Positions 40,222-50,580 of a DNA stretch of 64,000 bases are shown piece by piece (within the stretch, counting starts at the first letter, position 1; each line of letters begins with the position of its first letter). The translations under genes and the position numbers were made by a program. The notes under the pieces are model-generated. The model was not told the origin of the DNA. It did no database searches and saw only the letters and a list, made by a program, of their open reading frames with translations. This stretch comes from Serratia sp. H1w (GTDB taxonomy: Bacteria; Pseudomonadota; Gammaproteobacteria; Enterobacterales; Enterobacteriaceae). Location of the stretch: positions 84,658 to 148,657 of the forward strand of contig NZ_AYMQ01000056.1 of the NCBI RefSeq assembly GCF_000633355.1. Reading direction: 5' to 3'.

Positions 40222-42837
40222 ATGACACAACTGCCACAGGCGAAGTATCGCCACGATTATCGCGCCCCGGATTATACCATCACCGATATCGACCTGAATT
40301 TCGAACTGGATGCAGACACCACGCGCGTGACTGCCGTCAGCCAGATCAAACGGCAGGGTGCTGCCGATGCTTCGCTAACGCTGAATGGCGAAGACCTGAC
40401 GCTGGTGAGTATTCAGGTGGATGGTCAGCCGTGGAGCGCTTATCACCAGCAGGAAAACCAACTGGTGATTGAACAGCTACCGGCTCAGTTTACCCTGACG
40501 ATCGTTAACGACATCCATCCGGCCAAAAATAGCGCGCTGGAAGGGCTGTACCTGTCTGGCGAAGCGCTGTGCACCCAATGTGAAGCCGAAGGCTTCCGCC
40601 ATATTACTTTCTATCTGGATCGCCCAGACGTACTGGCTCGCTTCACTACCCGCATCGTCGCTGACAAAGCGCGCTATCCGTTCCTGCTGTCGAACGGTAA
40701 CCGGGTGGCTGAAGGGGATCTGGAGGATGGGCGTCACTGGGTACAATGGCAGGATCCGTTCCCGAAACCGAGCTATCTGTTTGCGCTGGTAGCGGGGGAT
40801 TTCGACGTCCTGCGTGATAGCTTTACCACCCGTTCTGGCCGCAAAGTGGCGTTAGAGCTGTTTGTCGATCGTGGCAATCTGGATCGCGCCGATTGGGCCA
40901 TGACCTCGTTGAAAAACTCAATGAAGTGGGACGAGACCCGCTTTGGCCTGGAATACGATCTGGATATCTACATGATCGTCGCCGTGGATTTCTTCAACAT
41001 GGGGGCGATGGAGAACAAAGGGTTAAATATCTTTAACTCCAAGTACGTGTTGGCCAAAGCGGAAACTGCCACGGACAAGGATTACCTGAATATTGAAGCG
41101 GTGATCGGCCACGAATATTTCCATAACTGGACCGGTAACCGTGTCACCTGCCGCGACTGGTTCCAGCTCAGCCTGAAAGAAGGGCTGACGGTGTTCCGCG
41201 ATCAGGAGTTCAGCTCAGACCTGGGTTCCCGTTCGGTCAACCGTATTGATAATGTGCGGGTGATGCGTGGTGCGCAGTTTGCCGAAGACGCCAGCCCGAT
41301 GGCACACGCCATCCGGCCGGACAAAGTGATCGAGATGAACAACTTCTATACCTTGACGGTGTATGAGAAGGGTTCCGAAGTGATCCGCATGTTGCACACG
41401 CTGCTGGGGGAACAACAGTTCCAGGCGGGGATGCAGCTCTATTTCGAACGTCACGACGGCAGTGCGGCCACCTGCGATGATTTTGTGCAGGCGATGGAAG
41501 ATGCTTCCAACGTCGATCTGTCGCTGTTCCGTCGTTGGTACAGCCAGTCTGGTACGCCGTTGCTGACGGTGCGTGATGACTATAGCGCCGAGCATCAGCA
41601 GTATCGTTTGCACGTTAGCCAGAAAACCGCACCGACGGCCGATCAGCCAGAAAAGCTGCCGTTGCATATTCCGCTGGATATAGAGCTTTACGACAGCGAA
41701 GGCAACGTAATTCCTTTGCAGAAAGATGGCTCACCGGTCAATAACGTATTGAACGTCACTGCCGCCGAGCAGACCTTTGTTTTTGATGGTGTCGCCCATA
41801 AGCCAGTTCCTTCACTGCTGCGTGAGTTCTCTGCGCCGGTCAAGCTGGATTACCCGTACAGCGATCAGCAACTGACCTTCCTGATGCAGCATGCACGCAA
41901 TGAGTTTGCTCGCTGGGATGCCGCGCAGAGTCTGCTGGCCATTTACATCAAACTGAACGTCGCCAAGTATCAGCAGAAGCAGCCACTATCGCTGCCGCTG
42001 CATGTGGCAGATGCCTTCCGTGCGGTGCTGCTGGATGAGCAGTTGGATCCTGCTTTAGCGGCGCAGATCCTCACGCTGCCGTCGGAAAATGAAATTGCCG
42101 AGTTGTTCACCACCATCGATCCGGAAGCGATCTCTGCGGTACACGAAGCGATCACCCGTTGTCTGGCCAAAGAGTTGGCCGATGAGTGGCTGGCGGTGTA
42201 TCACGCCAATAAAACGGAAGGTTACCGGGTTGAACACGGTGATATCGCCAAGCGTGCGCTGCGTAATACCTGCCTGCATTATCTGGCTTTCGGCGATGCA
42301 GAGCTGGCCGACAAGCTGGTGGTGCAACAGTTCCAGCAGGCCGACAACATGACCGATTCGCTGGCTGCATTGGCTGCGGCGATGGGGGCACAACTGCCTT
42401 GTCGCGATGCCTTGATGGCCGAGTTCGATGAACGCTGGCATCAGGATGGTCTGGTGATGGACAAATGGTTCATTCTCCAGGCCACCAGCCCGGCGGCAGA
42501 CGTGCTCAGCAAGGTGCGTTCGTTGCTGCAACACCGCTCATTCAGCCTGAGTAATCCAAACCGTACCCGCTCGCTGATTGGTGGCTTCGCCTCGGCCAAC
42601 CCGGCGGCGTTCCATGCGGCTGACGGCAGCGGCTATCAGTTCCTGGTGGAGATCCTCAGCGATCTGAACAAGCGTAACCCACAGGTTGCTGCGCGTTTGA
42701 TTGAACCGCTGATCCGCCTGAAGCGTTACGATGCTTCTCGTCAGGCGTTGATGCGTAAGGCGCTGGAGCAGTTGAAAGGGTTGGAGAACCTGTCTGGCGA
42801 TCTGTTTGAGAAGATCACCAAGGCATTAGACGCGTAA
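40222..42837 (+). CDS. pepN: Aminopeptidase N
   Basis: 871 residues (870 in E. coli). A cytoplasmic M1 zinc aminopeptidase with broad specificity. The substrate-anchoring motif GAMENKGLNIFN and the zinc motif HEYFH (297-301), followed by Glu320 in LKEGLTVFRDQEF, are intact. The C-terminal helical domain is full length. It converges with the ssu operon. Confidence 0.98.
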   Translation: MTQLPQAKYRHDYRAPDYTITDIDLNFELDADTTRVTAVSQIKRQGAADASLTLNGEDLTLVSIQVDGQPWSAYHQQENQLVIEQLPAQFTLTIVNDIHPAKNSALEGLYLSGEALCTQCEAEGFRHITFYLDRPDVLARFTTRIVADKARYPFLLSNGNRVAEGDLEDGRHWVQWQDPFPKPSYLFALVAGDFDVLRDSFTTRSGRKVALELFVDRGNLDRADWAMTSLKNSMKWDETRFGLEYDLDIYMIVAVDFFNMGAMENKGLNIFNSKYVLAKAETATDKDYLNIEAVIGHEYFHNWTGNRVTCRDWFQLSLKEGLTVFRDQEFSSDLGSRSVNRIDNVRVMRGAQFAEDASPMAHAIRPDKVIEMNNFYTLTVYEKGSEVIRMLHTLLGEQQFQAGMQLYFERHDGSAATCDDFVQAMEDASNVDLSLFRRWYSQSGTPLLTVRDDYSAEHQQYRLHVSQKTAPTADQPEKLPLHIPLDIELYDSEGNVIPLQKDGSPVNNVLNVTAAEQTFVFDGVAHKPVPSLLREFSAPVKLDYPYSDQQLTFLMQHARNEFARWDAAQSLLAIYIKLNVAKYQQKQPLSLPLHVADAFRAVLLDEQLDPALAAQILTLPSENEIAELFTTIDPEAISAVHEAITRCLAKELADEWLAVYHANKTEGYRVEHGDIAKRALRNTCLHYLAFGDAELADKLVVQQFQQADNMTDSLAALAAAMGAQLPCRDALMAEFDERWHQDGLVMDKWFILQATSPAADVLSKVRSLLQHRSFSLSNPNRTRSLIGGFASANPAAFHAADGSGYQFLVEILSDLNKRNPQVAARLIEPLIRLKRYDASRQALMRKALEQLKGLENLSGDLFEKITKALDA

Positions 42838-42847
42838 ACTATTTAGC

Positions 42848-42867
42848 GGGACGGCATTTGCCGTCCC
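42848..42867. terminator. Hairpin between converging pepN and ssuB
   Basis: GGGACGGCA pairs with TGCCGTCCC around a two-base centre in the 34-bp gap between the stops. There is no strong T-tract, so termination strength is uncertain. Confidence 0.6.
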
Positions 42868-42871
42868 CTGA

Positions 42872-43645
42872 TTAATTCGCCACCCGCCGGGATGTCTCAG
42901 CGGCCTGCGGTGGCGACAACACTCTTGTCAGCACTTCTGCTTCCAGCTCAGCCAGTTTTGCCGAACCTTTGCGGCGTGGCCGTGGCAAATCAATGGTCAG
43001 ATCCAGTCCGATACGTCCCTCTTCGATTAACAGCACCCGATCGGCCAGCGCGATCGCCTCGCTGACGTCGTGAGTCACCAGCAGTACGGTGAAACCATGC
43101 TGTTGCCAAAGCGTTTCGATCAGTCCCTGCATTTCGATACGGGTTAACGCATCCAGTGCCCCCAATGGTTCATCCAACAGCAATAGTCTTGGGCGGTGGA
43201 TCAATGCGCGAGCCAGTGCAACCCGCTGTTTCTGCCCGCCAGACAGGGCGGCTGGCCATTCATTGGCGCGATCGGCCAGCCCGACGGTGGCTAGCGCTTG
43301 CAATGCATCCTCACGCCAGTTACCGCGCAGCCCAAGCCCCACGTTGTCGATCACTTTTTTCCAGGGCAACAAGCGGGCATCCTGAAACATCAGCCGCGTA
43401 TCGTCTTTGGCTTGGCTGAGTAGCGCATTACCGCTGAGCAGTGTTCCGCTGTTGGCCGTTTCCAACCCGGCAAGCAAACGTAGCAGGGTGCTTTTGCCAC
43501 AACCGCTGCGGCCAACCACGGCTACAAACTGGCCTGCGGTGATGCGTAGATGCAGATTGTCCAACACGGTGCGGCTGCCATAACCTTTGCTGATGGCTTC
43601 CAGTGTGATGGGGGTGCCTTGTGGAATGCGAGTTGGCGTCGTCAT
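42872..43645 (-). CDS. ssuB: Aliphatic sulfonate ABC transporter ATPase
   Basis: 257 residues from the ATG at 43645, which overlaps the ssuC stop (TAATG); a longer frame within ssuC does not match the family. Walker [10 protein letters not shown], signature [15 protein letters not shown] and Walker [12 protein letters not shown] are intact. It powers uptake of alkanesulfonates with SsuA and SsuC. Last gene of ssuEADCB. Confidence 0.95.
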   Translation of the reverse strand: MTTPTRIPQGTPITLEAISKGYGSRTVLDNLHLRITAGQFVAVVGRSGCGKSTLLRLLAGLETANSGTLLSGNALLSQAKDDTRLMFQDARLLPWKKVIDNVGLGLRGNWREDALQALATVGLADRANEWPAALSGGQKQRVALARALIHRPRLLLLDEPLGALDALTRIEMQGLIETLWQQHGFTVLLVTHDVSEAIALADRVLLIEEGRIGLDLTIDLPRPRRKGSAKLAELEAEVLTRVLSPPQAAETSRRVAN

Positions 43646-44436
43646 TATGCTTCTCCTGATTTCAGTTGATAGGCCGGATGCCAACGTAGCCAGACGCGTT
43701 CGAGCAACTGTGCGCTGGCATCGGCCAGTTTGCCGAGCAGGGCATACAAAATAATGGCGACAACCACCACGTCGGTTTGCAGGAATTCACGGGCGTTCAT
43801 CGCCAGATAACCGATACCCGAGTTGGCGGAGATGGTTTCGGCGACGATCAGCGTCAGCCACATAAAACCGAGGGCAAAACGCACGCCGACCATGATCGAA
43901 GGTAATGCACCGGGCAACACCACCTGCGTAAACAGACGAAAGCCGCCCAGGCCGTAGCTGCGCGCCATTTCCAGCAGGCCACGATCGATATTCTTGATGC
44001 CGTGATAGGTATTCAGGTAGATCGGGAACAGCGTACCCAGCGCCACCAGGAAGATTTTGGCGGACTCGTCGATGCCGAACCACAGGATCACCAGCGGGAT
44101 CAGCGCCAGATGTGGCACGTTACGGATCATCTGCACCGAGCTGTCGAGCAGACGCTCCCCCCAACGGGACAGGCCGGTAATAAACCCCAGCACCAGGCCA
44201 ATGCTGCCGCCAATACTGAAGCCAATCAGCGCCCGCCAACTGCTGATGGTCAGGTGTTGCCATAGTTCGCCGCTCTTGGTCAACGCCCAAAAGGCGGCCA
44301 CCACGGCGCTCGGCGCTGGCAAGATACGGTTAGATAACCAGCCAGCCTCAACGGCGGTCTGCCAGCCAATCACCAGCGCTACCGGCAAAGCCCAGGGGGC
44401 CAGGCGGTGCAGAATTTGTTGTGCCCCGATCGCCAT
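43645..44436 (-). CDS. ssuC: Aliphatic sulfonate ABC transporter permease
   Basis: 263 residues (263 in E. coli). Six or so membrane helices and the permease EAA-type loop [24 protein letters not shown], which contacts SsuB. It is 11 bp from ssuD and overlaps ssuB by one base. Confidence 0.95.
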   Translation of the reverse strand: MAIGAQQILHRLAPWALPVALVIGWQTAVEAGWLSNRILPAPSAVVAAFWALTKSGELWQHLTISSWRALIGFSIGGSIGLVLGFITGLSRWGERLLDSSVQMIRNVPHLALIPLVILWFGIDESAKIFLVALGTLFPIYLNTYHGIKNIDRGLLEMARSYGLGGFRLFTQVVLPGALPSIMVGVRFALGFMWLTLIVAETISANSGIGYLAMNAREFLQTDVVVVAIILYALLGKLADASAQLLERVWLRWHPAYQLKSGEA

Positions 44437-44447
44437 CCTCGTGCTCC

Positions 44448-45596
44448 TCAGCTTTGTGATACTTTTTGTGGAACATAGATATTGGCGACCACCTCGCCCT
44501 GAGGCTTGATCGCACGCAGTTGGGCCGGGAGTTCGCTGGTAGCCAGATCGAGATGCGGAAACAGCAGTTCACCGACGCGATAAGCCTCTTCCAGATGTGG
44601 GTAGCCGGAAAGGATAAAGGTATCGATGCCCAGATCGGCGTATTCCTGGATGCGTTGCGCAACGGTTGGGCCATCGCCCACCAAGGCCGTACCTGCGCCG
44701 CCACGCACTAGCCCGACGCCAGCCCACAGGTTAGGGCTGATTTCCAGATGGTCTTTCTTGCCACCGTGCAGGGCTGCCATACGCTGCTGGCCTACAGAGT
44801 CGAAGCGGGCGAAGGCTTTTTGGGCATCGGCAATGGTTTGCTCATCCAGATTGGCGATCAAACGGTCGGCTGCCCGCCAGGCTTCTTCGGTGGTTTCACG
44901 CACGATGACATGCAGGCGGATACCGAAGCGGACTTTACGGCCCAGGGCTGCCGCTTTGGCTCGCACCTCTTCTATTTTCTCTTTCACCTGAGCAGGGGGT
45001 TCTCCCCAGGTCAGATACAATTCGACCTGCTCGGCCGCCAAATCCTGAGCCGCCTCGGAGGAGCCGCCAAAATACAGCGGTGGGCGGGGTTGTTGCACTG
45101 GCGGGAACAACAGTTTGGCGCCTTTCACCTGAATATGCTTACCGGCGAAATCGACGGTTTCCCCTTCCAACACTTTGCGCCACACGTGAGTAAACTCGGC
45201 AGAGGCTTCATAACGCTCGGTATGATTAAGATGTAATCCTTCCGCTGCCAGTTCTTCCGGATCGCCACCGGTCACCAGATTGAACAGGGCGCGGCCATTG
45301 GAAAGTCGATCCAGCGTGGCGGCCTGTCTGGCTGCCAGCGTCGGGGAGATGATGCCAGGGCGCAGAGCCACCAGGAATTTCAACCGCTGGGTGACCGGAA
45401 TTAATGACGCGGCAACCAGCCAAGAGTCCTCGCAAGAGCGCCCCGTTGGGATCAGCACGCCGCCGAAGCCAAGCCGGTCAGCGGCCTGGGCGATCTGCTG
45501 AAGGTAACCGTAATCGACTGCGCGTGCCCCCTCTGAGCTTCCCAGATAGTGGCCATCTCCGTGAGTAGGTAAAAACCAGAATACGTTAATGCTCAT
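44448..45596 (-). CDS. ssuD: FMNH2-dependent alkanesulfonate monooxygenase
   Basis: 382 residues (381 in E. coli). A luciferase-like flavin monooxygenase that splits alkanesulfonates into aldehyde and sulfite with reduced FMN from SsuE. N-terminus [19 protein letters not shown] includes the conserved active-site His, and GRSCEDSWL the conserved Cys. [17 protein letters not shown] and [21 protein letters not shown] are typical. Confidence 0.96.
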   Translation of the reverse strand: MSINVFWFLPTHGDGHYLGSSEGARAVDYGYLQQIAQAADRLGFGGVLIPTGRSCEDSWLVAASLIPVTQRLKFLVALRPGIISPTLAARQAATLDRLSNGRALFNLVTGGDPEELAAEGLHLNHTERYEASAEFTHVWRKVLEGETVDFAGKHIQVKGAKLLFPPVQQPRPPLYFGGSSEAAQDLAAEQVELYLTWGEPPAQVKEKIEEVRAKAAALGRKVRFGIRLHVIVRETTEEAWRAADRLIANLDEQTIADAQKAFARFDSVGQQRMAALHGGKKDHLEISPNLWAGVGLVRGGAGTALVGDGPTVAQRIQEYADLGIDTFILSGYPHLEEAYRVGELLFPHLDLATSELPAQLRAIKPQGEVVANIYVPQKVSQS

Positions 45597-45611
45597 AGCG
45601 TGCTCTCCTGA

Positions 45612-46577
45612 CTATTGTGCGGCTGGGTGCCAGATGCGTTGAGAAATATCGACCTGTACCGGAACCAACCGGTTGGCGAAAAAGAGATCGGCGGTTTTCT
45701 GCTGGGCGGCAATGGTGGTTTCGCCCAATGGCTTGATGGCCGTTGGTGGGCGATGATCCAGATAGCTGGCAATGACCGCTTCCGGTAAGCCCATCGCTTT
45801 GGCCAGCAGGGTGATGCTTTGTGCGCGATCGCTATGCGTCAGCGCATCGGCCTGGGTCAGCACCGCTAGCACCTGCTGGATGAACGGGCCGTTGGATTCG
45901 GTATAAGGGCGAGCGGCCAGATAGAAGGAGCCGGTCTGGTTCAATTGACTACCGTCGGTTAATACCCGCACTCCGCCTTGCAGCAACGCCGCAGAATAGT
46001 AGGGATCCCAAATGACCCAGGCATCGACGTTACCCTGTTGGAAGGCCGCTCTGGCATCGGCAGGCGTCAGATAAACCGGCTGAATATCGGTGAACTTCAG
46101 GCCATCTCTTTGCAGTGCGCGCAGCAGCAAGTTATGTGAGCTGGAGCCTTTCTGAAAAGCCACCTTACGGCCTTTCAGTTCGGAGACGCTGTGGATCGGA
46201 CTGTTTTCCGGCACCAGGATCACTTCTGCCTTCGGTTTTGGTGGCTCGACACCGACGTACAACAGATCGGCGCCAGCGGCTTGGGCAAAGATCGGTGGGA
46301 TATCGCCGGTGCTACCCAGATCGATGCTGCCGACGTTGAGGGCTTCGAGCATCTGCGGGCCTGCCGGGAATTCGATCCAGCTGATCTTGGTGGCGGGGAA
46401 GCGCTGTTCCAGAAGTTGATGGGTTTTGGCCAACACCAGGCTCACCGAGCCTTTTTGGTAGCCGATACGAAACTGAGCGGGCGCGTTATCTTGTGCGACG
46501 GCGGTATTGGTCAGTGCTAGCGCCATGATGGCGGCCAGCGCTCCGGTATTAAGCCAACGGCGAAAAGATAGTGGCAT
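45612..46577 (-). CDS. ssuA: Periplasmic aliphatic sulfonate-binding protein
   Basis: 321 residues. Signal peptide about 1-28 (ending NTAVA), then the SsuA/NMT1-like fold: FRIGYQKGSVSLVLAK, EFPAGPQMLEALNVGSIDLG, and KVAFQKGSSSHNLL. It delivers sulfonates to SsuBC. It lies 15 bp from ssuD and 21 bp from ssuE, so all five genes form one unit. Confidence 0.95.
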   Translation of the reverse strand: MPLSFRRWLNTGALAAIMALALTNTAVAQDNAPAQFRIGYQKGSVSLVLAKTHQLLEQRFPATKISWIEFPAGPQMLEALNVGSIDLGSTGDIPPIFAQAAGADLLYVGVEPPKPKAEVILVPENSPIHSVSELKGRKVAFQKGSSSHNLLLRALQRDGLKFTDIQPVYLTPADARAAFQQGNVDAWVIWDPYYSAALLQGGVRVLTDGSQLNQTGSFYLAARPYTESNGPFIQQVLAVLTQADALTHSDRAQSITLLAKAMGLPEAVIASYLDHRPPTAIKPLGETTIAAQQKTADLFFANRLVPVQVDISQRIWHPAAQ

Positions 46578-46598
46578 GGTGATTTCCTTATGGCATTT

Positions 46599-47177
46599 TC
46601 AGGCGGTTTGCCGGATTAACAGGGAGGCGGCGGTGGTGAGTACCGGCGGTTTACGGCGGCTGAGCGCCAGATAAAAACTGTCCAGTGCTTCGGTCAGGCG
46701 TTCAGCCACTCCACCAGATAACTGAGCCTGTTCACCGTTGAGCACTATCTGGCTGTCATCGGCAAACACGCCGTGCAGCACTTCCTGGGCCTTCAGCGCT
46801 GCCAGTACCGGTTTCAGCGCATAGTCCACTGCCAGCATGTGGCCGATGGAACCGCCGGTGGCTAGTGGTAACACCACTTTGTGTTCCAGCGCCCGTTCGG
46901 GAAGCAGATCGAGCAAGGTTTTCAACGCGCCGGAAAACGACGCCTTGTAAACCGGCGTGGCGATCAATAGGCCATCAGCGGCGGCCAGTTGCGCGGCGAA
47001 CGCCTTGATGTCTGGGCTATTGAAATTGGCGCGCAGCAGATCGTCTGCCTGGAAATCGTGCAGGGTATAAGGGATCACCTCCACCTGCTGTTGTTGTAGC
47101 CAGCGTTGGCTCAGTTGTAACAGCGCCGCCGAGCGTGAGGGGGTTCTTGGACTGCCAGCCAGAGAGATAACGCGCAT
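46599..47177 (-). CDS. ssuE: NAD(P)H-dependent FMN reductase
   Basis: 192 residues from ATG 47177 ([20 protein letters not shown]), which follows AAGGAG by 6 bp; an in-frame GTG two codons upstream sits too close to the ribosome site. Flavodoxin-like fold; it supplies FMNH2 to Ssu[22 protein letters not shown] matches the family helix. First gene of ssuEADCB. In E. coli the operon needs Cbl and CysB under sulfate limitation; no site is assigned here. Confidence 0.95.
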   Translation of the reverse strand: MRVISLAGSPRTPSRSAALLQLSQRWLQQQQVEVIPYTLHDFQADDLLRANFNSPDIKAFAAQLAAADGLLIATPVYKASFSGALKTLLDLLPERALEHKVVLPLATGGSIGHMLAVDYALKPVLAALKAQEVLHGVFADDSQIVLNGEQAQLSGGVAERLTEALDSFYLALSRRKPPVLTTAASLLIRQTA

Positions 47178-47325
47178 CGCCACTCCTTATATCAAAAAGT
47201 TATCAATGTTAATGTAATGTTCGTAAAGTGTTTTAAAGCTACCAGTAAAAAGGGGTGTTGGTTAAATCTCATTTTTTGATTTTGATATGCGTAAATGGGC
47301 AAAGGAGGGGAAATAACGGCATAGG

Positions 47326-47341
47326 AGGGAAACGATTGCGT
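47326..47341. promoter_or_regulatory. PurR-like operator upstream of pyrD
   Basis: AGGGAAACGATTGCGT agrees with the PurR consensus (ANGNAAACGTTTGCGT) at all but one fixed position. It lies about 50 bp before the proposed pyrD -10 box. E. coli pyrD is a known PurR target. Confidence 0.6.
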
Positions 47342-47392
47342 TAAACGCGCTTTTTTTGCCTTTAATCAATTCCAATTGCTGAGGGGATACCG

Positions 47393-47410
47393 GATAATAC
47401 GCCCCCGGTC
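47393..47410 (+). promoter_or_regulatory. pyrD -10 box and C-rich transcription start
   Basis: GATAAT (47393-47398) is followed at the expected distance by CCCCCGG (47403-47409). E. coli and Salmonella pyrC and pyrD start within such a C-run, and the choice between C and G starts reports CTP level. CCCGGT (47405-47410) is complementary to ACCGGG (47635-47640), just before the pyrD ribosome site CAGGAG (47645-47650). The gene-free region 47178-47655 (478 bp) holds these elements, the ssuE promoter and the palindromic element listed next. Confidence 0.5.
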
Positions 47411-47460
47411 GACAGGCCTATCCAAATTCATTGAAGTTGCTGCTGGTAATGCTGCTACAG

Positions 47461-47564
47461 GTGGGCATTATGCAGAACACCGACACGCCGTAAACCCGTC
47501 CCTGGGGGCTCGCAATCGCGCATCCATGCGCTCAACGGTCGGTTAACCTGCATAATGCCCACCC
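47461..47564. repeat. 104-bp palindromic element (MITE- or YPAL-like) in the pyrD leader
   Basis: GGTGGGCATTATGCAG (47461-47476) and its exact reverse complement at 47549-47564 form perfect 16-bp ends. The inside is partly self-complementary (CACCGAC near 47480 with GTCGGTT near 47539; GCGCATCCATGCGC at 47519-47532). It has no coding potential. It resembles short non-autonomous palindromes of Yersinia and Serratia in layout; only one copy lies in this window, so repeat status is inferred. Confidence 0.55.
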
Positions 47565-47655
47565 GCCTTAGGCTTCAGAGGTGCGGTATGAAAGGGCAAT
47601 TAGCATCGTAGCGGCTTCATGTCAGCAGGATATCACCGGGAAATCAGGAGAGTAC

Positions 47656-48666
47656 ATGTACTACCCCATCGTCAGGAAAGCCTTGTTCCAGCTCGATCCC
47701 GAGCGCGCACACGAATTGACCTTCAGTCAACTGCGCCGAATTACCGGCACCCCATTAGAGTTTCTTATCCGTCAGTCGGTGCCGAGCAAGCCGGTGAGCT
47801 GCATGGGCCTCTCTTTTAACAACCCGTTAGGTTTGGCTGCCGGTCTGGATAAAGACGGCGAGTGTATCGATGCCTTTGGCGCGATGGGTTTTGGCTTTGT
47901 TGAGGTAGGAACCGTTACACCACGTCCGCAAGCGGGCAATGACAAACCGCGCCTGTTCCGTCTGGTCCCGGCCGAAGGGCTGATCAACCGCATGGGGTTC
48001 AATAACCATGGCGTAGACAATCTGGTTGAAAACGTTAAGAAATCCCATTTTGGCGGCGTGTTGGGGATCAATATCGGCAAGAATAAAGACACGCCGGTCG
48101 AGCAGGGTAAAGACGATTATCTGATCTGTATGGATAAAGTTTATCCGTATGCTGGCTATATCGCGATTAATATCTCCTCGCCCAATACCCCGGGATTACG
48201 ATCCCTACAGTATGGTGAAGCGCTGGACGATCTGCTGGCGGCGATTAAAAATAAGCAGGCCGAACTGCACGCCCGCCATCATAAATATGTGCCGGTGGCG
48301 GTAAAGATCGCGCCGGATCTTTCAGAAGAAGAACTGATCCAAATAGCGGACAGTTTAGTGCGCCATAATATAGATGGCGTCATCGCCACGAATACCACGC
48401 TCGATCGTAAACTGGTTCAGGGGTTGAATTACTGCGATCAGGCGGGGGGATTAAGTGGCCGTCCGGTACAGTTACGCAGCACCGAAGTGATCCGTCGTCT
48501 GTCGCAAGAGCTGCAAGGACGCTTGCCGATTATCGGCGTGGGCGGAATTGACTCTCTGACGGCGGCACGGGAGAAAATGGAGGCTGGGGCATCTCTGGTG
48601 CAAATTTATTCCGGTTTTATCTTCCACGGACCACGTTTGATTAAAGATATCGTTACCCATATCTAA
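47656..48666 (+). CDS. pyrD: Dihydroorotate dehydrogenase (quinone), class 2
   Basis: 336 residues, the same as E. coli, from ATG 47656 ([20 protein letters not shown]). A membrane-associated flavoprotein that oxidises dihydroorotate with ubiquinone in pyrimidine synthesis. The catalytic base Ser175 is in [13 protein letters not shown]-site residues are in [11 protein letters not shown] and IGVGGIDS, and the N-terminal amphipathic helices of class 2 are present. The frame is open upstream to 47581 without family match. Confidence 0.97.
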   Translation: MYYPIVRKALFQLDPERAHELTFSQLRRITGTPLEFLIRQSVPSKPVSCMGLSFNNPLGLAAGLDKDGECIDAFGAMGFGFVEVGTVTPRPQAGNDKPRLFRLVPAEGLINRMGFNNHGVDNLVENVKKSHFGGVLGINIGKNKDTPVEQGKDDYLICMDKVYPYAGYIAINISSPNTPGLRSLQYGEALDDLLAAIKNKQAELHARHHKYVPVAVKIAPDLSEEELIQIADSLVRHNIDGVIATNTTLDRKLVQGLNYCDQAGGLSGRPVQLRSTEVIRRLSQELQGRLPIIGVGGIDSLTAAREKMEAGASLVQIYSGFIFHGPRLIKDIVTHI

Positions 48667-48687
48667 TATTTTGCCTTTCATTTTCGA

Positions 48688-48711
48688 CCGGGGGTTTATT
48701 TCTGCCCCCGG
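48688..48711 (+). terminator. Hairpin after pyrD
   Basis: CCGGGGG pairs with CCCCCGG around a T-rich ten-base loop. The T content after the stem is low, so it is a probable weak terminator. Confidence 0.6.
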
Positions 48712-48823
48712 CTCGTCTATATTTTGTTCGGTAGCGGAATTATCCGATGTTTAAGCAACTTTTCTGGTGATAAAATCGCCTTTTGCGTAATAGCGTGTTG
48801 GCATGTGGTGAGAAGGATAAGCA

Positions 48824-49372
48824 ATGAAGATAAAACCTGACGACAATTGGCGTTGGTATTTTGACGCTGAGCACGATCGACTGATGCTCGATTTAGCCAA
48901 TGGTATGATCTTTCGTTCACGCTTTCCGGCAAAAATGCTCACCCCGGATGCCTTCGATGAATGCGCGTTCTGCGTCGATGATGCGGCGCTGTATTTTGAT
49001 TATGAAGAGCAGTGCAAACAGATAAAGCTCAGCCATGAACAACGTGCCGAGCTGGTATTAAATGCGCTGGTCGCCTTTCGCTTTCTTAAACCCCTGATGC
49101 CCAAGAGCTGGCATTTTGCTCAGCAGCACTACCCGCTGCGCCCTAAAAATGGCGAGTTGGCGGCGGTGAAGGTGATGGATAGCGGTGTCGAGGCGCGTTT
49201 GCTGGTGGTTGAAGCCGGGGATAATGCCAGCCTGTGCCTGCTGGCACAAAATCAGCTGGCGGTGGCTGGGCGCACCATGGTGCTGGGGGATGCAATCAAA
49301 GTGATGCACGATCGCCTGAAGCCTTGCGCTACGGATGAACAGTCTGCCCCGGCCTACGACAGGGCAGTCTAG
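48824..49372 (+). CDS. zapC: Cell division factor ZapC
   Basis: 182 residues (180 in E. coli). It bundles FtsZ protofilaments at the division ring. [25 protein letters not shown] at the N-terminus matches E. coli YcbW (quoted here only in part: DNWRWYFD and LMLDLANGM are the fixed blocks). The ribosome site is GAAGGAT. Tail-to-tail with ycbX, one base between stops. Confidence 0.93.
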   Translation: MKIKPDDNWRWYFDAEHDRLMLDLANGMIFRSRFPAKMLTPDAFDECAFCVDDAALYFDYEEQCKQIKLSHEQRAELVLNALVAFRFLKPLMPKSWHFAQQHYPLRPKNGELAAVKVMDSGVEARLLVVEAGDNASLCLLAQNQLAVAGRTMVLGDAIKVMHDRLKPCATDEQSAPAYDRAV

Positions 49373-49373
49373 G

Positions 49374-50477
49374 CTACGCCAGCTTCAAATTACTTTTCGG
49401 GATGCAGCTGCAAGCAAGGATGGCGCCGTTGGCGGCCACCGCACTTTTCTTCAGCGGCGCGACCTCGCCCTCGACCAGGGTCATCTTGCAACTGCCGCAC
49501 AGGCCAGCCCGGCAGGAGTAAGGAATGCGAATGCCTTGCTGCTCCAACTGTTCCAACAAGATCTGCTGGTTATTGCCGGCAAACACCTTCCCGTCATACT
49601 CGATGGTTACGCTGGTCGTGCTGTCCTGCGGTGCCTGCACGCTTTCGACCACTTTGCCAGCCCCATAAGGCCGTGGCGGTTTGGTTGACAACACTTCAAC
49701 GCTGTCGCCGACGCGGATAATACCGCTGTTGCGGGCAATCATGTTTTGACCAAAGTCGACGTCGCCATTATCGGCAGTGCGGAACTGTTGCAGCGTGCTT
49801 AATGGCTCACCGTTCGGGTGTTTGCGGCCACGTTCGATGCTGACCGTGGTTAATACGCAACGGCTGCAAGGTTTGACTAAATCGAACATCACGTTGCCTA
49901 CACGGATAACCTGCCAGCTATCTTCTGCCCAGGCCGGGCTGCCGGTCACCACCAGGTTCGGGCGGAACTGCTCCAGCCTGATGCTGCTTGGGCAACGCTG
50001 TTGCAGATCCTGGAATGAGGCTTCATTAATCAGCAGATAAGGGTAACCGTCGGCAAAGGAGAGGGGAATTTCCGGGTGTTTTTTTACCCTGCGGGTTAAT
50101 TCTGGCCCCAGCCAGCGCAGCTGTACCTCGCGTTGGAAATATCCGCTCAGCCAACTATTGATTTCCGCTGGCGCGATCAGCGCGGTGAAATGGTTGCCCC
50201 ACACTTCGGTCGGCTGTGCCTGCGGCGCAAAATCAATGAAACGGACCGCCGCGCTGTCACCGTCCGGCGCGGTCAGGAACAGGCCATCGGCTAACAACGC
50301 CGGGGTAAACAGCACCATCTGCGGATATTGGCGGGCGGTGATGAAGGTACCATCCGGCTCGGTGATCATAAAACTGCGGTCAAAAGCCAGGCCATGGCTG
50401 GCAACCTGGGCGTGAGAAAGCTGCAAACCCCGTAGTGATTTGACCGGATGAACGTAAAGTCGGGAAAGCGTGATCAC
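49374..50477 (-). CDS. ycbX: MOSC and 2Fe-2S domain protein YcbX
   Basis: 367 residues (369 in E. coli). N-terminal MOSC beta-barrel and MOSC domain (molybdenum cofactor binding, with the conserved Cys in [11 protein letters not shown]), then a plant-type ferredoxin domain with the cluster ligands in [13 protein letters not shown] and LACSC. E. coli YcbX detoxifies N-hydroxylated base analogues such as 6-hydroxylaminopurine. It is divergent from rlmKL. Confidence 0.95.
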   Translation of the reverse strand: MITLSRLYVHPVKSLRGLQLSHAQVASHGLAFDRSFMITEPDGTFITARQYPQMVLFTPALLADGLFLTAPDGDSAAVRFIDFAPQAQPTEVWGNHFTALIAPAEINSWLSGYFQREVQLRWLGPELTRRVKKHPEIPLSFADGYPYLLINEASFQDLQQRCPSSIRLEQFRPNLVVTGSPAWAEDSWQVIRVGNVMFDLVKPCSRCVLTTVSIERGRKHPNGEPLSTLQQFRTADNGDVDFGQNMIARNSGIIRVGDSVEVLSTKPPRPYGAGKVVESVQAPQDSTTSVTIEYDGKVFAGNNQQILLEQLEQQGIRIPYSCRAGLCGSCKMTLVEGEVAPLKKSAVAANGAILACSCIPKSNLKLA

Positions 50478-50580
50478 CCTGCCTCCGTGCGATTAGAAAA
50501 ATAGAAGGGAGCAACTTTATGACAAGCGGTCCGGATTAGCTATAATGCGCAACAATTTTCTTTTTGGTGATAAGCACGAT

